Source: Bacteroidia bacterium
GTDB taxonomy: Bacteria > Bacteroidota > Bacteroidia > Cytophagales > Cyclobacteriaceae
Direction: 5' to 3'
Assembly (NCBI GenBank): GCA_030425425.1
Contig: JAUIAO010000004.1
Span: 1 to 64,000 of the forward strand
DNA: 64,000 nucleotides
The notes under the pieces are model-generated. The model did not search any database and was not told the origin of the DNA. It was given only the letters and a program-made list of their open reading frames with translations. Of the stretch, positions 6,678 to 15,232 are shown one piece after another (the stretch's first letter is position 1; each line of letters starts with the position of its first letter). The translations under genes and the position numbers were made by a program.

Positions 6678-7175
6678 ATGAGAAAATTAATCGTTACCAT
6701 TTTTGTAATTCTCAACTTACCGACTTTTGGGCAGACAGGAACAATCGACGGAACTGTAATTGATAAGACTGATTCGTCTAACCTAGCCGGACTACCTATC
6801 GTGATTGTTGGCACTAGAACCGGAGTGATAACGAACAACGAAGGATACTTTAAATTATCTAACCTCCAACCTGGAACTTACGATCTCGCTTTCCAATTTA
6901 TCGGTTTAGGAGAAGATACAGTAAGGAATGTGAACGTAGTGGCGAACGAGGTAACAACATTGAATCTCGGACTACCAATTGGAGATTGTTCAGGGAACAA
7001 ACCGAAGAACTGTCCAATTGACGGTAGCACATCTGAAGTAATCCCTATTATTTACGGGCTTCCGGGCAACAAACTGATGAAGAAAGCTGAACGTGGCAAA
7101 GTCAGACTCGGTGGATGCATCGTAACTGGTTGCGACCCACAGTGGTATTGTGAACGACATAACCACAAATATTAA
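6678..7175 (+). CDS. Secreted carboxypeptidase-regulatory-like protein (cassette 7)
   Basis: Protein of 165 residues. MRKLIVTIFVILNLPTFGQ is a signal peptide, followed by a CarboxypepD_reg-like beta-sandwich (GTIDGTVIDKTDSSNLAGLPIV ... GVITNNEGYFKLSNL ... GTYDLAFQFIG) to about residue 95. The tail has several cysteines (DCSG, NCP, GGCIVTGCD, YCER) and no known domain. Such domains usually open TonB-dependent receptors, but here the module stands alone, without plug or barrel, so it is probably periplasmic or surface-associated. The start at ATG 6678 lies 20 nt inside the cassette (core 6658-6667). The stop is 5 nt before the inverse core CACTGCCAAC. Confidence 0.65.
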   Translation: MRKLIVTIFVILNLPTFGQTGTIDGTVIDKTDSSNLAGLPIVIVGTRTGVITNNEGYFKLSNLQPGTYDLAFQFIGLGEDTVRNVNVVANEVTTLNLGLPIGDCSGNKPKNCPIDGSTSEVIPIIYGLPGNKLMKKAERGKVRLGGCIVTGCDPQWYCERHNHKY

Positions 7176-7538
7176 AAAACCACTGCCAACAGACCTCTAG
7201 CTTCACCTCATTGAATTATTCTAATATTTGATCTTAGCTTAGTGATTCAATAAATGTATAATCAACAAGGATACTGACAGGGGTACTTTTTCCTTTCTGG
7301 ATTTAGGCCCAGGTGCATTGTGGATACTATTGTGGGGGTTGGGTATTGCTACCCGAACAGTTTGATAGCTATCCTGTCTCTAGCAATCTTAGGACCAACA
7401 GCCGAAAGTTGACACATATTTATAGTAAAAGTCACTCTCCTTTAAATTAGTTCTGATCCTTAGGTTTCACTTGAAAATACTTTTTTATTGTTTCCTCAAT
7501 ATTTCAAAGGATATTTTGCTGATAATAGAGACCATAAA
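7176..7538. other. Array-to-backbone junction, no gene recognised
   Basis: Opens with the inverse core CACTGCCAAC (7181-7190) of cassette 7, but no conserved attC core follows, so the last site looks truncated and the array ends here. The rest is noncoding. A perfect small hairpin GGGTA-TTGC-TACCC lies at 7341-7354, with no T-run. The ORF at 7471-7662 has no protein-like features and overlaps the Hsp20 gene on the other strand. Confidence 0.5.
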
Positions 7539-7539
7539 T

Positions 7540-7580
7540 AAAAAAACCGCCGCTGAAACAGCGACAGTAACCAACCTAAC
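7540..7580 (-). terminator. Terminator of Hsp20 gene with GTTAGGTTGGT motif
   Basis: On the minus strand GTTAGGTTGGT (7570-7580 complement) is followed by the stem CGCTG-TTT-CAGCG and then GCGG and seven Ts. It lies directly downstream of the Hsp20 stop. The same leading motif precedes a hairpin at 16623-16666. Confidence 0.75.
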
Positions 7581-7598
7581 TAATCTATTACTAATTCT

Positions 7599-7979
7599 CT
7601 ATCTTTTAAAGATCTCTATCTCACGTTCATATCCTGTGGCTTCCTCGTTCATAGGCAAGTGAATAAATATCTGCCCACGTTCATATTCCGCAGATATACT
7701 GTCTAGTTCAATTTTATGACTTATGTTCAGCGCAGTTACCAAATACGGTAGCCGAATATCAGATTCGTTCTTTTCTGAGATCAGATGGAACACCAGTAGC
7801 TGGTGATCTTTAATTTCCAATTTGATATTTTCAATACTAACACCTGGTATTCTCAGGTTTACCAACCATTCACGTCCATTTTTGGAAATTCTGAGGACAG
7901 GCCCTGCCATACCACCATTGATAGTATTGATGATCTCTGCAGTCTGAGCCAGGTTTTTGATCAATTTGCTGTCGTTCAT
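7599..7979 (-). CDS. Hsp20/alpha-crystallin family small heat shock protein
   Basis: An ATP-independent holdase chaperone is predicted. The 126-residue protein has the alpha-crystallin fold: NGREWLVNLRIPGVSIENIKLEIKD, the inner strand region LPYLVTALN, and AEYERGQIFIHLPMN with a terminal charged IEIFKR. The start is placed at ATG 7979 because a strong purine-rich ribosome binding site (AAAAAGGAGGAAGAG) lies just before it; the track start at 8033 adds an implausible leader. A short palindrome GTCAA-T-TTGAC upstream may be regulatory. It ends near a clear terminator. The gene stands alone. Confidence 0.85.
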   Translation of the reverse strand: MNDSKLIKNLAQTAEIINTINGGMAGPVLRISKNGREWLVNLRIPGVSIENIKLEIKDHQLLVFHLISEKNESDIRLPYLVTALNISHKIELDSISAEYERGQIFIHLPMNEEATGYEREIEIFKR

Positions 7980-8044
7980 CTCTTCCTCCTTTTTTCTGTA
8001 TCCTTTACAAATCCTATACCAAATCAAATTCAAACACAGAACGT

Positions 8045-8055
8045 GTCAATTTGAC
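8045..8055 (-). promoter_or_regulatory. Small palindrome upstream of Hsp20 gene
   Basis: GTCAA-T-TTGAC, a perfect 5-bp inverted repeat with 1-nt spacer, 66 nt upstream of the Hsp20 start. It could be a regulator site for stress induction; this is position-based inference only. The rest of the 7980-8241 gap shows nothing else recognisable. Confidence 0.3.
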
Positions 8056-8241
8056 TTTGTTGTATGTTGCTACAGACATATTGTCATTTTTATTAGTCTG
8101 CTACACTTGATAATATAACAGCCTTTATTACTTCCCGGTTTGATAAAAGTAACTTTTTCATAGAATCGATTTTTAGGTAATACTTAATTGGAAGTAAATA
8201 ATCAAGACTAACTTCATGCCTTAGATTAATACAGAAATGAT

Positions 8242-8892
8242 ATGAAAAACCAAAGAAGTGTACTATTGGGATTGATACTCATGGGCGTTGGGATCATACT
8301 ATTGTTAGATAACTTCAATGTAATACCGGGACTTCCATATTATGTATTTCATTGGGCAAATATCTTTTTTGTGCTGTCTGTTGTCAATTTATTTTCGGGT
8401 AAATACCGAGGGGCAGTATTATTTATTGGTCTTTGGTCTTTTTTCACCCTTCATGAGTTTTGGGGCTGGCAATTTGAGGAGTTTTGGCCTTTAATCATTA
8501 TGGTCGTTGGTTTGTCCATTATTTTGAAAAACAAGCAAAAGCAAAGAGGAGGAATCTCCGATGATCATTTTTTTGATGATGTGAACATTTTCAATAATGG
8601 TAAGCAGGTCTATACTAATCAGCATCTGGAAGGAGGAAAGGTGACCAATATTTTTGGGGCAGGAGATATTGATTTGCGCAGGTCAATGCCTGTAGATGGA
8701 GCAGTCATTGAAATATTTACCATGTTTGGTGGCTGTAACCTGATAGTCCCGCCAGACTGGAATGTTTCAGTGACCACCACCGCAATTTTTGGTGGATTTG
8801 AAGATAAGCGAGATACCTCTGTAGCACAGAATGGACCCACACTTTATGTAAAGGGCATCACCATTTTTGGTGGCGGTGAGCTGAGAAGTTAA
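8242..8892 (+). CDS. LiaF-like membrane protein (DUF5668 plus C-terminal beta domain)
   Basis: Predicted 216-residue membrane protein. Four hydrophobic helices occupy residues 5-100 (LLGLILMGVGIILLLDNF, IFFVLSVVNLFSG, AVLFIGLWSFFTL, FWPLIIMVVGLSIIL), as in DUF5668. The C-terminal part has repeated IFGAGDID, FTMFGGCNLIVP, AIFGGFEDKR and ITIFGGGEL strands, typical of the LiaF/DUF2154 right-handed beta domain. In Firmicutes LiaF restrains an envelope-stress histidine kinase; Bacteroidota homologues have no settled role. No two-component genes are adjacent, so that function should not be assumed. Confidence 0.75.
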   Translation: MKNQRSVLLGLILMGVGIILLLDNFNVIPGLPYYVFHWANIFFVLSVVNLFSGKYRGAVLFIGLWSFFTLHEFWGWQFEEFWPLIIMVVGLSIILKNKQKQRGGISDDHFFDDVNIFNNGKQVYTNQHLEGGKVTNIFGAGDIDLRRSMPVDGAVIEIFTMFGGCNLIVPPDWNVSVTTTAIFGGFEDKRDTSVAQNGPTLYVKGITIFGGGELRS

Positions 8893-8970
8893 TAGTTGAT
8901 TTGAGAATCTACAGTTTGTTCAGGCCCTCAGATTTTATTCACCAGATATCAAAAAATAACAACTTAGCAA

Positions 8971-9795
8971 TTAAAGACTCAATTCCCCAGCACTCTCAAA
9001 AGCCCCTTTTGGTACTTTTTTAAGCACTTTGATGTCGGTAATGTCCCGATCTCCGCGTTCGCCGGACAGCAGCAAACCTCCATAATCTTTATATTCTGTC
9101 CAGGGTTTTACAAAAGAGGGCTCAGCCTGAGAAGCTTCTCTGTAAAATGCCCACTGTTTGATCAGCTTATCTTCTATATCTACCCATATTTCATATTTAT
9201 TCTGTGGTGTGTCACCCACATTTTCAAATGTGAGCTGGAGTACATCTGACCGGATTCCTGTCAGTGTAGTATCTTCCTTCACATAGGTTAGTGTCACCCC
9301 TGAGTCTTTCAGTTTGAATGGCATAAACAGCCAATAAGAATCATTGATCCAGGCGCTTTTAGCCCACTTCAGCTGTTCTGTCAGATCATCACCGGTGATT
9401 TCCTCGCCATTCTCCCAGGCCTTTCCATTCATTTCATCCATGTTGAGCGTGACTACTTTGTTTTCTGATGGAATATCAATTCTCACGCGGTTGTTGGCTT
9501 TGTCCCAAAGCAATGTGCGAATTCCCAGAAAATTCCATGAGATCACCTCAGTTTTGTCCCATGCATCACGTCCACCCATGGCATGCATAATCTTGTCTGC
9601 CATGACGATCGCATGCGGAGAACTTGCTTCAAAATTGAAACCTTCAGCAGGTGGGTTATTATAGTCGATGATCTCGGAAGGCTCCCCTGAAGTGTCAGTA
9701 GAGCTAAATGAATCTTTAGGCGTAGAGGGTTTACAGCTTATGAAAAGAGCCAGCGATATCAACATAAGACCTGAGAAAGCATGGATTAAGCGCAT
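8971..9795 (-). CDS. Predicted outer-membrane lipoprotein, LolA-like fold suspected
   Basis: Protein of 274 residues with a lipoprotein signal peptide (LISLALFISCKP, Cys at about residue 21). The mature part contains KIMHAMGGRDAWDKTEVISWNF, a start often seen in Bacteroidota lipoproteins of a LolA/LolB-like type (possibly the DUF6503 group), followed by strands such as NNRVRIDIPSENKVVTLN and NKYEIWVDIEDKLIKQW. It is probably periplasmic-facing and may carry a hydrophobic ligand; this is inference. It follows the HupE-like gene on the same strand with a 69-nt gap. Confidence 0.6.
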   Translation of the reverse strand: MRLIHAFSGLMLISLALFISCKPSTPKDSFSSTDTSGEPSEIIDYNNPPAEGFNFEASSPHAIVMADKIMHAMGGRDAWDKTEVISWNFLGIRTLLWDKANNRVRIDIPSENKVVTLNMDEMNGKAWENGEEITGDDLTEQLKWAKSAWINDSYWLFMPFKLKDSGVTLTYVKEDTTLTGIRSDVLQLTFENVGDTPQNKYEIWVDIEDKLIKQWAFYREASQAEPSFVKPWTEYKDYGGLLLSGERGDRDITDIKVLKKVPKGAFESAGELSL

Positions 9796-9864
9796 AATCT
9801 AAGAGTTAGTGTTTGGTGAATTTACCACAAATGAATCTCGGACGCAAAAAGCCAAAATCCCTTT

Positions 9865-10449
9865 TTAGAACAGGTATCCGGTTTCGATAACCAAAACAGC
9901 GGCTATTCCTGCCACAGCTGATGAGATGACAAGTTTCCAGTCTCTGCGACTTACACCAATGATCCCAACCACCAGAAATGCTGCCGCAAGCGTAATCCCA
10001 ACGATGATGGCCTGGCCCACTTCGATTCCTACATTGAAAGCAAATAGTTGAAACCCAATTGATCGATCATCGGTGAGATGTTCGTGTAGGTAATTGGCAA
10101 AACCCAATCCATGCACCATCCCGAAAAAAGCCGCAAGGAAGTAGTTTCGAGGACTAACTCCAAAACTATCTGACTTGACAAAGAGATTGAAAAAAGCAGT
10201 CAGAAAGATAGTCATCGGAATCAAAAATTCTACCAAAACAGGACGAAGTGAGACCAGATCAAAAATAGCCAATGCAAGTGTGATAGAGTGACCAACTGTA
10301 AAAGCCGTGACGAGAACCAGCACATTTTTCCAGTCGTCTGGCTGGTAGATTGCGCAGAGTGCAATCACAAAAATAATATGATCATACCCTTGAGTGCCAA
10401 GGATATGCTGTAAGCCCATTTGATAAAATTCCTGAAAAATTTCCATCAC
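9865..10449 (-). CDS. HupE/UreJ-like integral membrane protein
   Basis: A 194-residue protein with about six membrane helices. Motifs of the HupE/UreJ_2 group are visible: GLQHILGTQGYDHIIFVIAL near the start, VTAFTVGHSITLALA, and FFGMVHGLGFANYLHE with conserved histidines that could bind metal. Relatives are proposed nickel or cobalt transporters linked to hydrogenase or urease, but no such enzymes are here and many Bacteroidota carry stand-alone copies. It follows the 2H phosphoesterase gene with a 17-nt gap, so the two are probably cotranscribed. Confidence 0.75.
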   Translation of the reverse strand: MMEIFQEFYQMGLQHILGTQGYDHIIFVIALCAIYQPDDWKNVLVLVTAFTVGHSITLALAIFDLVSLRPVLVEFLIPMTIFLTAFFNLFVKSDSFGVSPRNYFLAAFFGMVHGLGFANYLHEHLTDDRSIGFQLFAFNVGIEVGQAIIVGITLAAAFLVVGIIGVSRRDWKLVISSAVAGIAAVLVIETGYLF

Positions 10450-10466
10450 CGCGAAAATACACTTTG

Positions 10467-11024
10467 CTATTCAGAAAACTGAAATTGTCTATAAATGTCC
10501 CAGAATTTCCCATTGTGCTTGAGCAAAATTACAGACTCACATTCCCATTTCGTCTCTATTGCTCGTGTTTCAAAATCTGACCATGCCTCATAAAATTTAG
10601 GTTTTTTCAGATCCCGAAAAGCCACAGTCATATGCGGATGAAATCCACGATTCTTATATTCTGAATTATCGAGATTGAGGTCTCTGCGCATTTTACGTAC
10701 AAGAGCAGTTTGGAATTCTGAAAGGTCTTTAGTCAAATCAACATTCACAAAAATCACCCTGGGTTCAAAACATCCGAATCCTTTTTGGCTGATATCAAAA
10801 GACTTTTCAGCTTGAGTTGAGTTTGTAAGGCATTCAAAAATTTTATTTTCCCGATCTTTTCTGTATTTGAAAGGCATATGCAGCGTGATATGTGGAGGAG
10901 ATTTCAACGCCGCTTTGGATTGATACCGCTCATGGACTTCTTCTTTGAGGTCATGGATTTCTGACCGAATCGGTTCAGGAGGAACCAATGCCACAAAATA
11001 TAATGCCTTATTTTTATCGCTCAT
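10467..11024 (-). CDS. 2'-5' RNA ligase-like 2H phosphoesterase
   Basis: A 185-residue protein of the LigT/2H superfamily. The two HxTx-type catalytic motifs are present: HITL in SPPHITLHMPF (about 44) and HMTV in FHPHMTVAF (about 130). The N-terminus ALYFVALVPPEPI is typical. Members cleave or form 2'-5' RNA bonds or hydrolyse cyclic phosphates; the substrate here is unknown. The gene diverges from the metalloprotease gene with only 20 nt between starts once that start is corrected to 11045. Confidence 0.85.
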   Translation of the reverse strand: MSDKNKALYFVALVPPEPIRSEIHDLKEEVHERYQSKAALKSPPHITLHMPFKYRKDRENKIFECLTNSTQAEKSFDISQKGFGCFEPRVIFVNVDLTKDLSEFQTALVRKMRRDLNLDNSEYKNRGFHPHMTVAFRDLKKPKFYEAWSDFETRAIETKWECESVILLKHNGKFWDIYRQFQFSE

Positions 11025-11044
11025 TTAAATTAAACAAACTGATT

Positions 11045-13483
11045 ATGCAGAAGCTGCTGCCTATTTTATTATTGATCGGATTCATTTCCTGTAAACCCAC
11101 CCAACCTACCAGTATAACTGATGACTATCAGTCCACAATAGATAAATATCAAAAGTACGAAGGCTTTTTTGATTTTTATTGGTCAGAGAAGGAAGGGAAA
11201 ATCTATTTGGAGGTCACAAATCTTAGTGAAGAGTTTTTGTATGTCAATTTCCTTGCCGCAGGTGTAGGCTCCAATGATATTGGTCTTGATAGGGGCCAGA
11301 TAGGTGACAATAGAGTGGTGAAATTCGAAAGAAGTGGACCCAAGCTTTTATTGATCCAACCAAACTACGGATACAGAGCCGTAAGTGATAATGCAGAAGA
11401 AGTACGCTCAGTCAAAGAAGCATTTGCCGAAAGTGTACTCTGGGGCTTCAAGATTGCCAAAGAGAAAAACGGTAAACTGTTGATCGATATGACGGATTTC
11501 CTGCTTTCAGATGTGCATGGCGTGAGCAAGCGACTGAAAGACACAAAACAAGGAAGTTACAGCCTGGACGCGTCCAGATCTGCAATTTATCTACCGATGA
11601 CTAAAAATTTTACTGACAATACGGAATTTGACGCCACGCTCACTTTCAAAGGGACACCTGCTGGTGGCTATATCCGATCTGTAACTCCAACAGCAGAGGC
11701 CGTGACAGTGCGCACCCATCATTCCTTTGTTCGTCTGCCCGATGATGGATATAAAATGAGGAAATATGACCCACGTGCTGGATTGTACGCTATGCCTTAT
11801 CAGGATTATGCCACGCCAATAGATCAGTCATTGGTCAAAAGGGTCATTTTTCGTCACCGACTGGAGAAGAAAGATCCTGATGCAGCAATCAGCGAACCAG
11901 TGGAACCAATCATTTATTATGTGGATAAGGGAGCTCCAGAGCCGGTGAAGTCTGCTTTGATAGAAGGAGCAAGCTGGTGGAATGAAGCATTCGAAGCTGC
12001 AGGTTTCAAAGATGCTTTTCAGGTAAAAGTACTTCCCGATTCGGTGGATCCTCTCGACATCAATTATAATGTGATACAGTGGGTGCACCGTTCCACGCGT
12101 GGGTGGTCTTACGGCAGCTGGATTTCTGATCCTAGAACTGGAGAGATTATTAAAGGACATGTATCACTTGGATCACTGCGAATCAGACAGGATTTCCTTA
12201 TTGCTACGGGGTTATTGCAACCTTACGAGGAAGGAGAAGAACCCGATCCGGGCATGCTGGAAATGGCATTGGCAAGATTGCGTCAGCTTTCTGCTCATGA
12301 AGTGGGACACACGATTGGGCTTCAGCACAATTTTGCTGCAAGTGTAAACGATCGAGCCTCGGTGATGGATTATCCCCATCCGTACATTCAGCTAGATGAA
12401 AATGGCGAAATAGACCTGAGCGAAGCTTATGACACTAATATTGGAGAATGGGATAAATATGCGGTTCGATATGGTTACTCCCAATTCGAAGAAAATGAAG
12501 AAGAACAACTTAATGCCATCATCAATGAATGGATTGGCGATGGTCAAAACTTCATTACTGATGCGGATGCGCGTGCGGCTGGCGGAGCAAATGCAATTGC
12601 TCACTTGTGGGACAATGGCAAAAATGCTGCGGAAGAGCTTGACAGATTGATTGATGTGAGAGCGAAAGTGCTGGATACATTCTCTGAAAAAGCGATCAAA
12701 ATGAATGAACCAATCTCCAGTCTGGAAGAAGTGCTGGTGCCAATGTATTTTCTGCACCGATTTCAAATAGAGGCGACTTCCAAAATGGTCGGTGGGCTTA
12801 ATTATTCCTACAAAGCGCGAGGAGATCAATTGGCTTATCCAAAGTTGATCAGATCATCAGATCAGCAGGGAGCTATCGATGCGCTGATTAAAACCCTCCA
12901 ACCAGATTTTTTGAGAATTCCAGAGCATTTATTGGCGGTACTTAGCCCGAAGGTGCCAAGCTATGGACGTACCCGAGAAAGCTTCAAATCCAACACTGGA
13001 GTAGCTTTTGATCCAATAGCCGCAGCAGAGACTTCTGCCGAAATGACCTTGAAGTTTTTATTTCATCCCCAGCGAGCGGAGCGCTTGGTACAGCAGCAAT
13101 TGCGCGATGGTACTTTGCCCGGGTTGGGTGAAATGATCAATCAATTAATCAGAGCAACCTGGAAGACGGCATATCCTGAAGGGTTGGACAAGGAAATTAA
13201 AACCATCGTGGAAAAGCGCATACTTTATCATTTGATGGATCTGACTATCAATGATCAGTCTTCAGAGTCTACTCAAGCCATTGCCTTACAGACACTGGAA
13301 GGTTTGGTAAAATGGATGAGAACAAAGGCGAAATATGAAAAGGATGACTTCATCAAAGCACATTATTCTCATAGCTTGAGCCAATATGAGAAGTTCGAGT
13401 CTGAGCCTGAAAAATTCAAAATTCCGGATACACTTTCCCCTCCGGATGGAAGCCCGATTGGGATGGATTGCATGATGGACTGA
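11045..13483 (+). CDS. Zinc-dependent metalloprotease, lipoprotein (DUF5117/DUF4953-type)
   Basis: Large secreted metallopeptidase of 812 residues. ATG 11045 gives a lipoprotein signal peptide (MQKLLPILLLIGFISCKP); the track start at 10988 adds 19 residues that overlap the divergent gene. The zinc motif HEVGHTIGLQHN near residue 417 is a metzincin-type HExxHxxGxxH, followed by a Met-turn-like ASVMDYP. The N-terminal half (KYEGFFDFYWSEKEGKIYLEV) matches the DUF5118/DUF5117 pattern of Bacteroidota proteases. It is probably anchored in the envelope; the substrate is unknown. A strong hairpin follows the stop. Confidence 0.88.
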   Translation: MQKLLPILLLIGFISCKPTQPTSITDDYQSTIDKYQKYEGFFDFYWSEKEGKIYLEVTNLSEEFLYVNFLAAGVGSNDIGLDRGQIGDNRVVKFERSGPKLLLIQPNYGYRAVSDNAEEVRSVKEAFAESVLWGFKIAKEKNGKLLIDMTDFLLSDVHGVSKRLKDTKQGSYSLDASRSAIYLPMTKNFTDNTEFDATLTFKGTPAGGYIRSVTPTAEAVTVRTHHSFVRLPDDGYKMRKYDPRAGLYAMPYQDYATPIDQSLVKRVIFRHRLEKKDPDAAISEPVEPIIYYVDKGAPEPVKSALIEGASWWNEAFEAAGFKDAFQVKVLPDSVDPLDINYNVIQWVHRSTRGWSYGSWISDPRTGEIIKGHVSLGSLRIRQDFLIATGLLQPYEEGEEPDPGMLEMALARLRQLSAHEVGHTIGLQHNFAASVNDRASVMDYPHPYIQLDENGEIDLSEAYDTNIGEWDKYAVRYGYSQFEENEEEQLNAIINEWIGDGQNFITDADARAAGGANAIAHLWDNGKNAAEELDRLIDVRAKVLDTFSEKAIKMNEPISSLEEVLVPMYFLHRFQIEATSKMVGGLNYSYKARGDQLAYPKLIRSSDQQGAIDALIKTLQPDFLRIPEHLLAVLSPKVPSYGRTRESFKSNTGVAFDPIAAAETSAEMTLKFLFHPQRAERLVQQQLRDGTLPGLGEMINQLIRATWKTAYPEGLDKEIKTIVEKRILYHLMDLTINDQSSESTQAIALQTLEGLVKWMRTKAKYEKDDFIKAHYSHSLSQYEKFESEPEKFKIPDTLSPPDGSPIGMDCMMD

Positions 13484-13497
13484 TACTCTAAAAACGC

Positions 13498-13525
13498 AAA
13501 ATGCCGGCTAAAGCCGGCACTTTTC
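13498..13525. terminator. Bidirectional terminator between convergent genes
   Basis: Perfect 8-bp stem TGCCGGCT-AA-AGCCGGCA (13502-13519), flanked by AAAA on the left and TTTTCT on the right, between the convergent metalloprotease and DUF4301 genes. It can serve both strands. Confidence 0.9.
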
Positions 13526-13570
13526 TAAGGTTAGTGATATAGGTAGGGCAGTAAGTTAATGAAAAAAAAC

Positions 13571-15112
13571 TTATGCACTTTGGTGCTGATCCTTCAATAA
13601 ATCGTTGACAGATTTCACAGGGTTAAACGTGATCATTGGCACTTCTACGAAAATTGTATTCCAGTCAGCCATTGATCCGTTCCATAGTCCGGGTAGCTCC
13701 TGAGCTTTCAACTCTTTACCGTCTTTTGACTTCTCTGTAATGAACCCGGCACTCAGGTCACGGTATTTCATCAGGTCGAATTTCTGTCCATCTTTGTCCT
13801 TCAGGCTGCAAATTACATCTACAGGATTGAAGTGAGTTGATTTGCTGAAGATAGCTTTCTGATCAGCATCATCCAGATTGATCTGAGCTGTTTCTACTAC
13901 TTGCAGAGAGACGGATCCATCTTTTCCTCTCACCCAGAAAGGTCCTCCGCCAGTGTCTCCTTCAGCTTTTACCATACCACAGATTCGAAGTGGTCTGTGA
14001 AGTTTTTCCTTTAAAAATTCCACTTTTTCCGCATCACTAAGGGTTTGATAGTTATCGGCAACCCGATATCCCAGTTCGGCCAAAAGTGCTTCTGCCTCAG
14101 AAACTCCAGACCCACTTTCCAAATCAGCCAGTGTTCCATCAATCTTGGCTTTGTATTTCAGCATTACTCCACCAATTACTTTTTTGTATTTCACCGTTTC
14201 TGGCTTCAGATGGTCAGGAACTACATTGTCAATGTTTTTCAGGAATACCACATCTGCATCCAGGTCATTCAGGTTTTCGAGAATCGCTCCGTGCCCCGCG
14301 GGTCTGAACAATAGCGAACCGTCATCATTTCTGAACGGATCATTGTTCATATCTACGGCAATGGTGTCTGTAGAAGGCTTCTGAATGCTGTATGTAACGG
14401 AGATTTTCACACCAAATTCTGCTTCATACTTAGGAGTGATGTCAGCTACATGCTCCTTGAACTTCTCCATGTGATCTGGCGAAACTGTGAAATGGATCTT
14501 CACATTTCCATCAGCATCCTGAGCATATTGAGCACCTTCTACCATGTGTTCTTCCACAGGGGTTCGTGAATAATCATCATATTGGTGAAATTGAAGCAGA
14601 CCTTTTGGCAATGAACCATAGTTCATTCCTGGCTCGTTCAGCAGAGTATCCAGAATTTTCGTGTATTGTCTCTTTAGCTGATCTTCCTCCAGGCTGCTTC
14701 CGGTAATTTTTTGATATGTAGTTTTCAGCTGATCATAAAAGGCGAATTTTTCTATTTTTTTGAAAAATGTGAAGATAGAACCATCACTCTGATCAGCGAT
14801 CATTTTTTCATACTCAGCATCCGTTCCATTATAATCATTTAGAAAGGCAAACAATTTTTTAAACATCCTGGAGGCTGCTCCTGAAGCTGGTACGAATTTC
14901 ACAATTTCCAGGCCCTTAAGGTTGGCTTCATAATGATTGATCATTTCTTCAGCCTCTTCGCTGGTGAGTGACTGCAGACCATTCTCAAGAGTGATAGGGT
15001 CAACCAGATCACTTGGTGGAAATCCATTTTTAAAATTTTCAATTTGCTGATTGATCAGCTCAACGGAAAGTTGATGTTCCTCAATTTGCTTTAGATCAGA
15101 TTCTGAGAACAT
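13571..15112 (-). CDS. DUF4301 family protein
   Basis: Soluble protein of 513 residues matching the Bacteroidota-specific DUF4301 family. FVPASGAASRMFKKLFAFL near residue 78 is its characteristic motif and looks like a nucleotide or sugar-nucleotide binding loop; RPAGHGAILENLNDLDADVVFLKNIDNV (about 270-300) resembles a nucleotidyltransferase-like core. There is no signal peptide. The enzymatic function has not, to my knowledge, been established. The gene is monocistronic and convergent with the upstream metalloprotease. Confidence 0.8.
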   Translation of the reverse strand: MFSESDLKQIEEHQLSVELINQQIENFKNGFPPSDLVDPITLENGLQSLTSEEAEEMINHYEANLKGLEIVKFVPASGAASRMFKKLFAFLNDYNGTDAEYEKMIADQSDGSIFTFFKKIEKFAFYDQLKTTYQKITGSSLEEDQLKRQYTKILDTLLNEPGMNYGSLPKGLLQFHQYDDYSRTPVEEHMVEGAQYAQDADGNVKIHFTVSPDHMEKFKEHVADITPKYEAEFGVKISVTYSIQKPSTDTIAVDMNNDPFRNDDGSLLFRPAGHGAILENLNDLDADVVFLKNIDNVVPDHLKPETVKYKKVIGGVMLKYKAKIDGTLADLESGSGVSEAEALLAELGYRVADNYQTLSDAEKVEFLKEKLHRPLRICGMVKAEGDTGGGPFWVRGKDGSVSLQVVETAQINLDDADQKAIFSKSTHFNPVDVICSLKDKDGQKFDLMKYRDLSAGFITEKSKDGKELKAQELPGLWNGSMADWNTIFVEVPMITFNPVKSVNDLLKDQHQSA

Positions 15113-15232
15113 AAGTTTTTAAGTTTTTATTTATTGATTTAGATATTGAAGATCCAATATTTCTGGGCAGAACAGCGGGGCTACTTTTCTGATTTCAATA
15201 TTAGTGATTAATTTGATCTATAAAAACTACTT

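Larger units (their letters stand above)
1..7190 (+). mobile_element. Integron-like gene cassette array (left end outside window)
   Basis: Seven consecutive cassettes, each carrying one gene (one carries two), all on the + strand, are separated by related palindromic repeats. For each cassette the first 7-10 bases are the reverse complement of the bases just after its gene: GTTGGGCAT/ATGCCCAAC, GTTGTAG/CTACAAC, GTTGAGAGC/GCTCTCAAC, GTTAGAGAGC/GCTCTCTAAC, GTTATCTG/CAGGTAAC (one mismatch), TACATATC/GATATGTA, ATTAGCAGTG/CACTGCCAAC (two mismatches). In integrons this pairing within a cassette arises because the crossover lies after the G of the GTT core, so the cassette start and its attC end come from one circular molecule. 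The cargo (toxins, nucleases, hypotheticals) also fits. What differs from known integrons is the size of most repeats and the absence of an integrase in view. A non-integrase amplification mechanism remains possible. Confidence 0.75.

Noticed and set aside
2319-6678. Antisense ORFs 2319-2546, 3231-3491 and 6490-6678, of which the latter two share a KSAGASKV-like stretch
   Set aside because: They lie in the attC-like repeats; the similarity follows from the repeated DNA. They have no signal, domain or conserved start and are not open in all copies.
7341-7354. Hairpin GGGTA-TTGC-TACCC as a terminator for cassette 7
   Set aside because: No T-run follows on either strand and the stem is short.
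13520-13545. Third copy of the GTTAGGTTGGT element (AAGGTTAGTGATA) near 13525
   Set aside because: It is similar in wording but placed after the hairpin, not before it; chance cannot be excluded.
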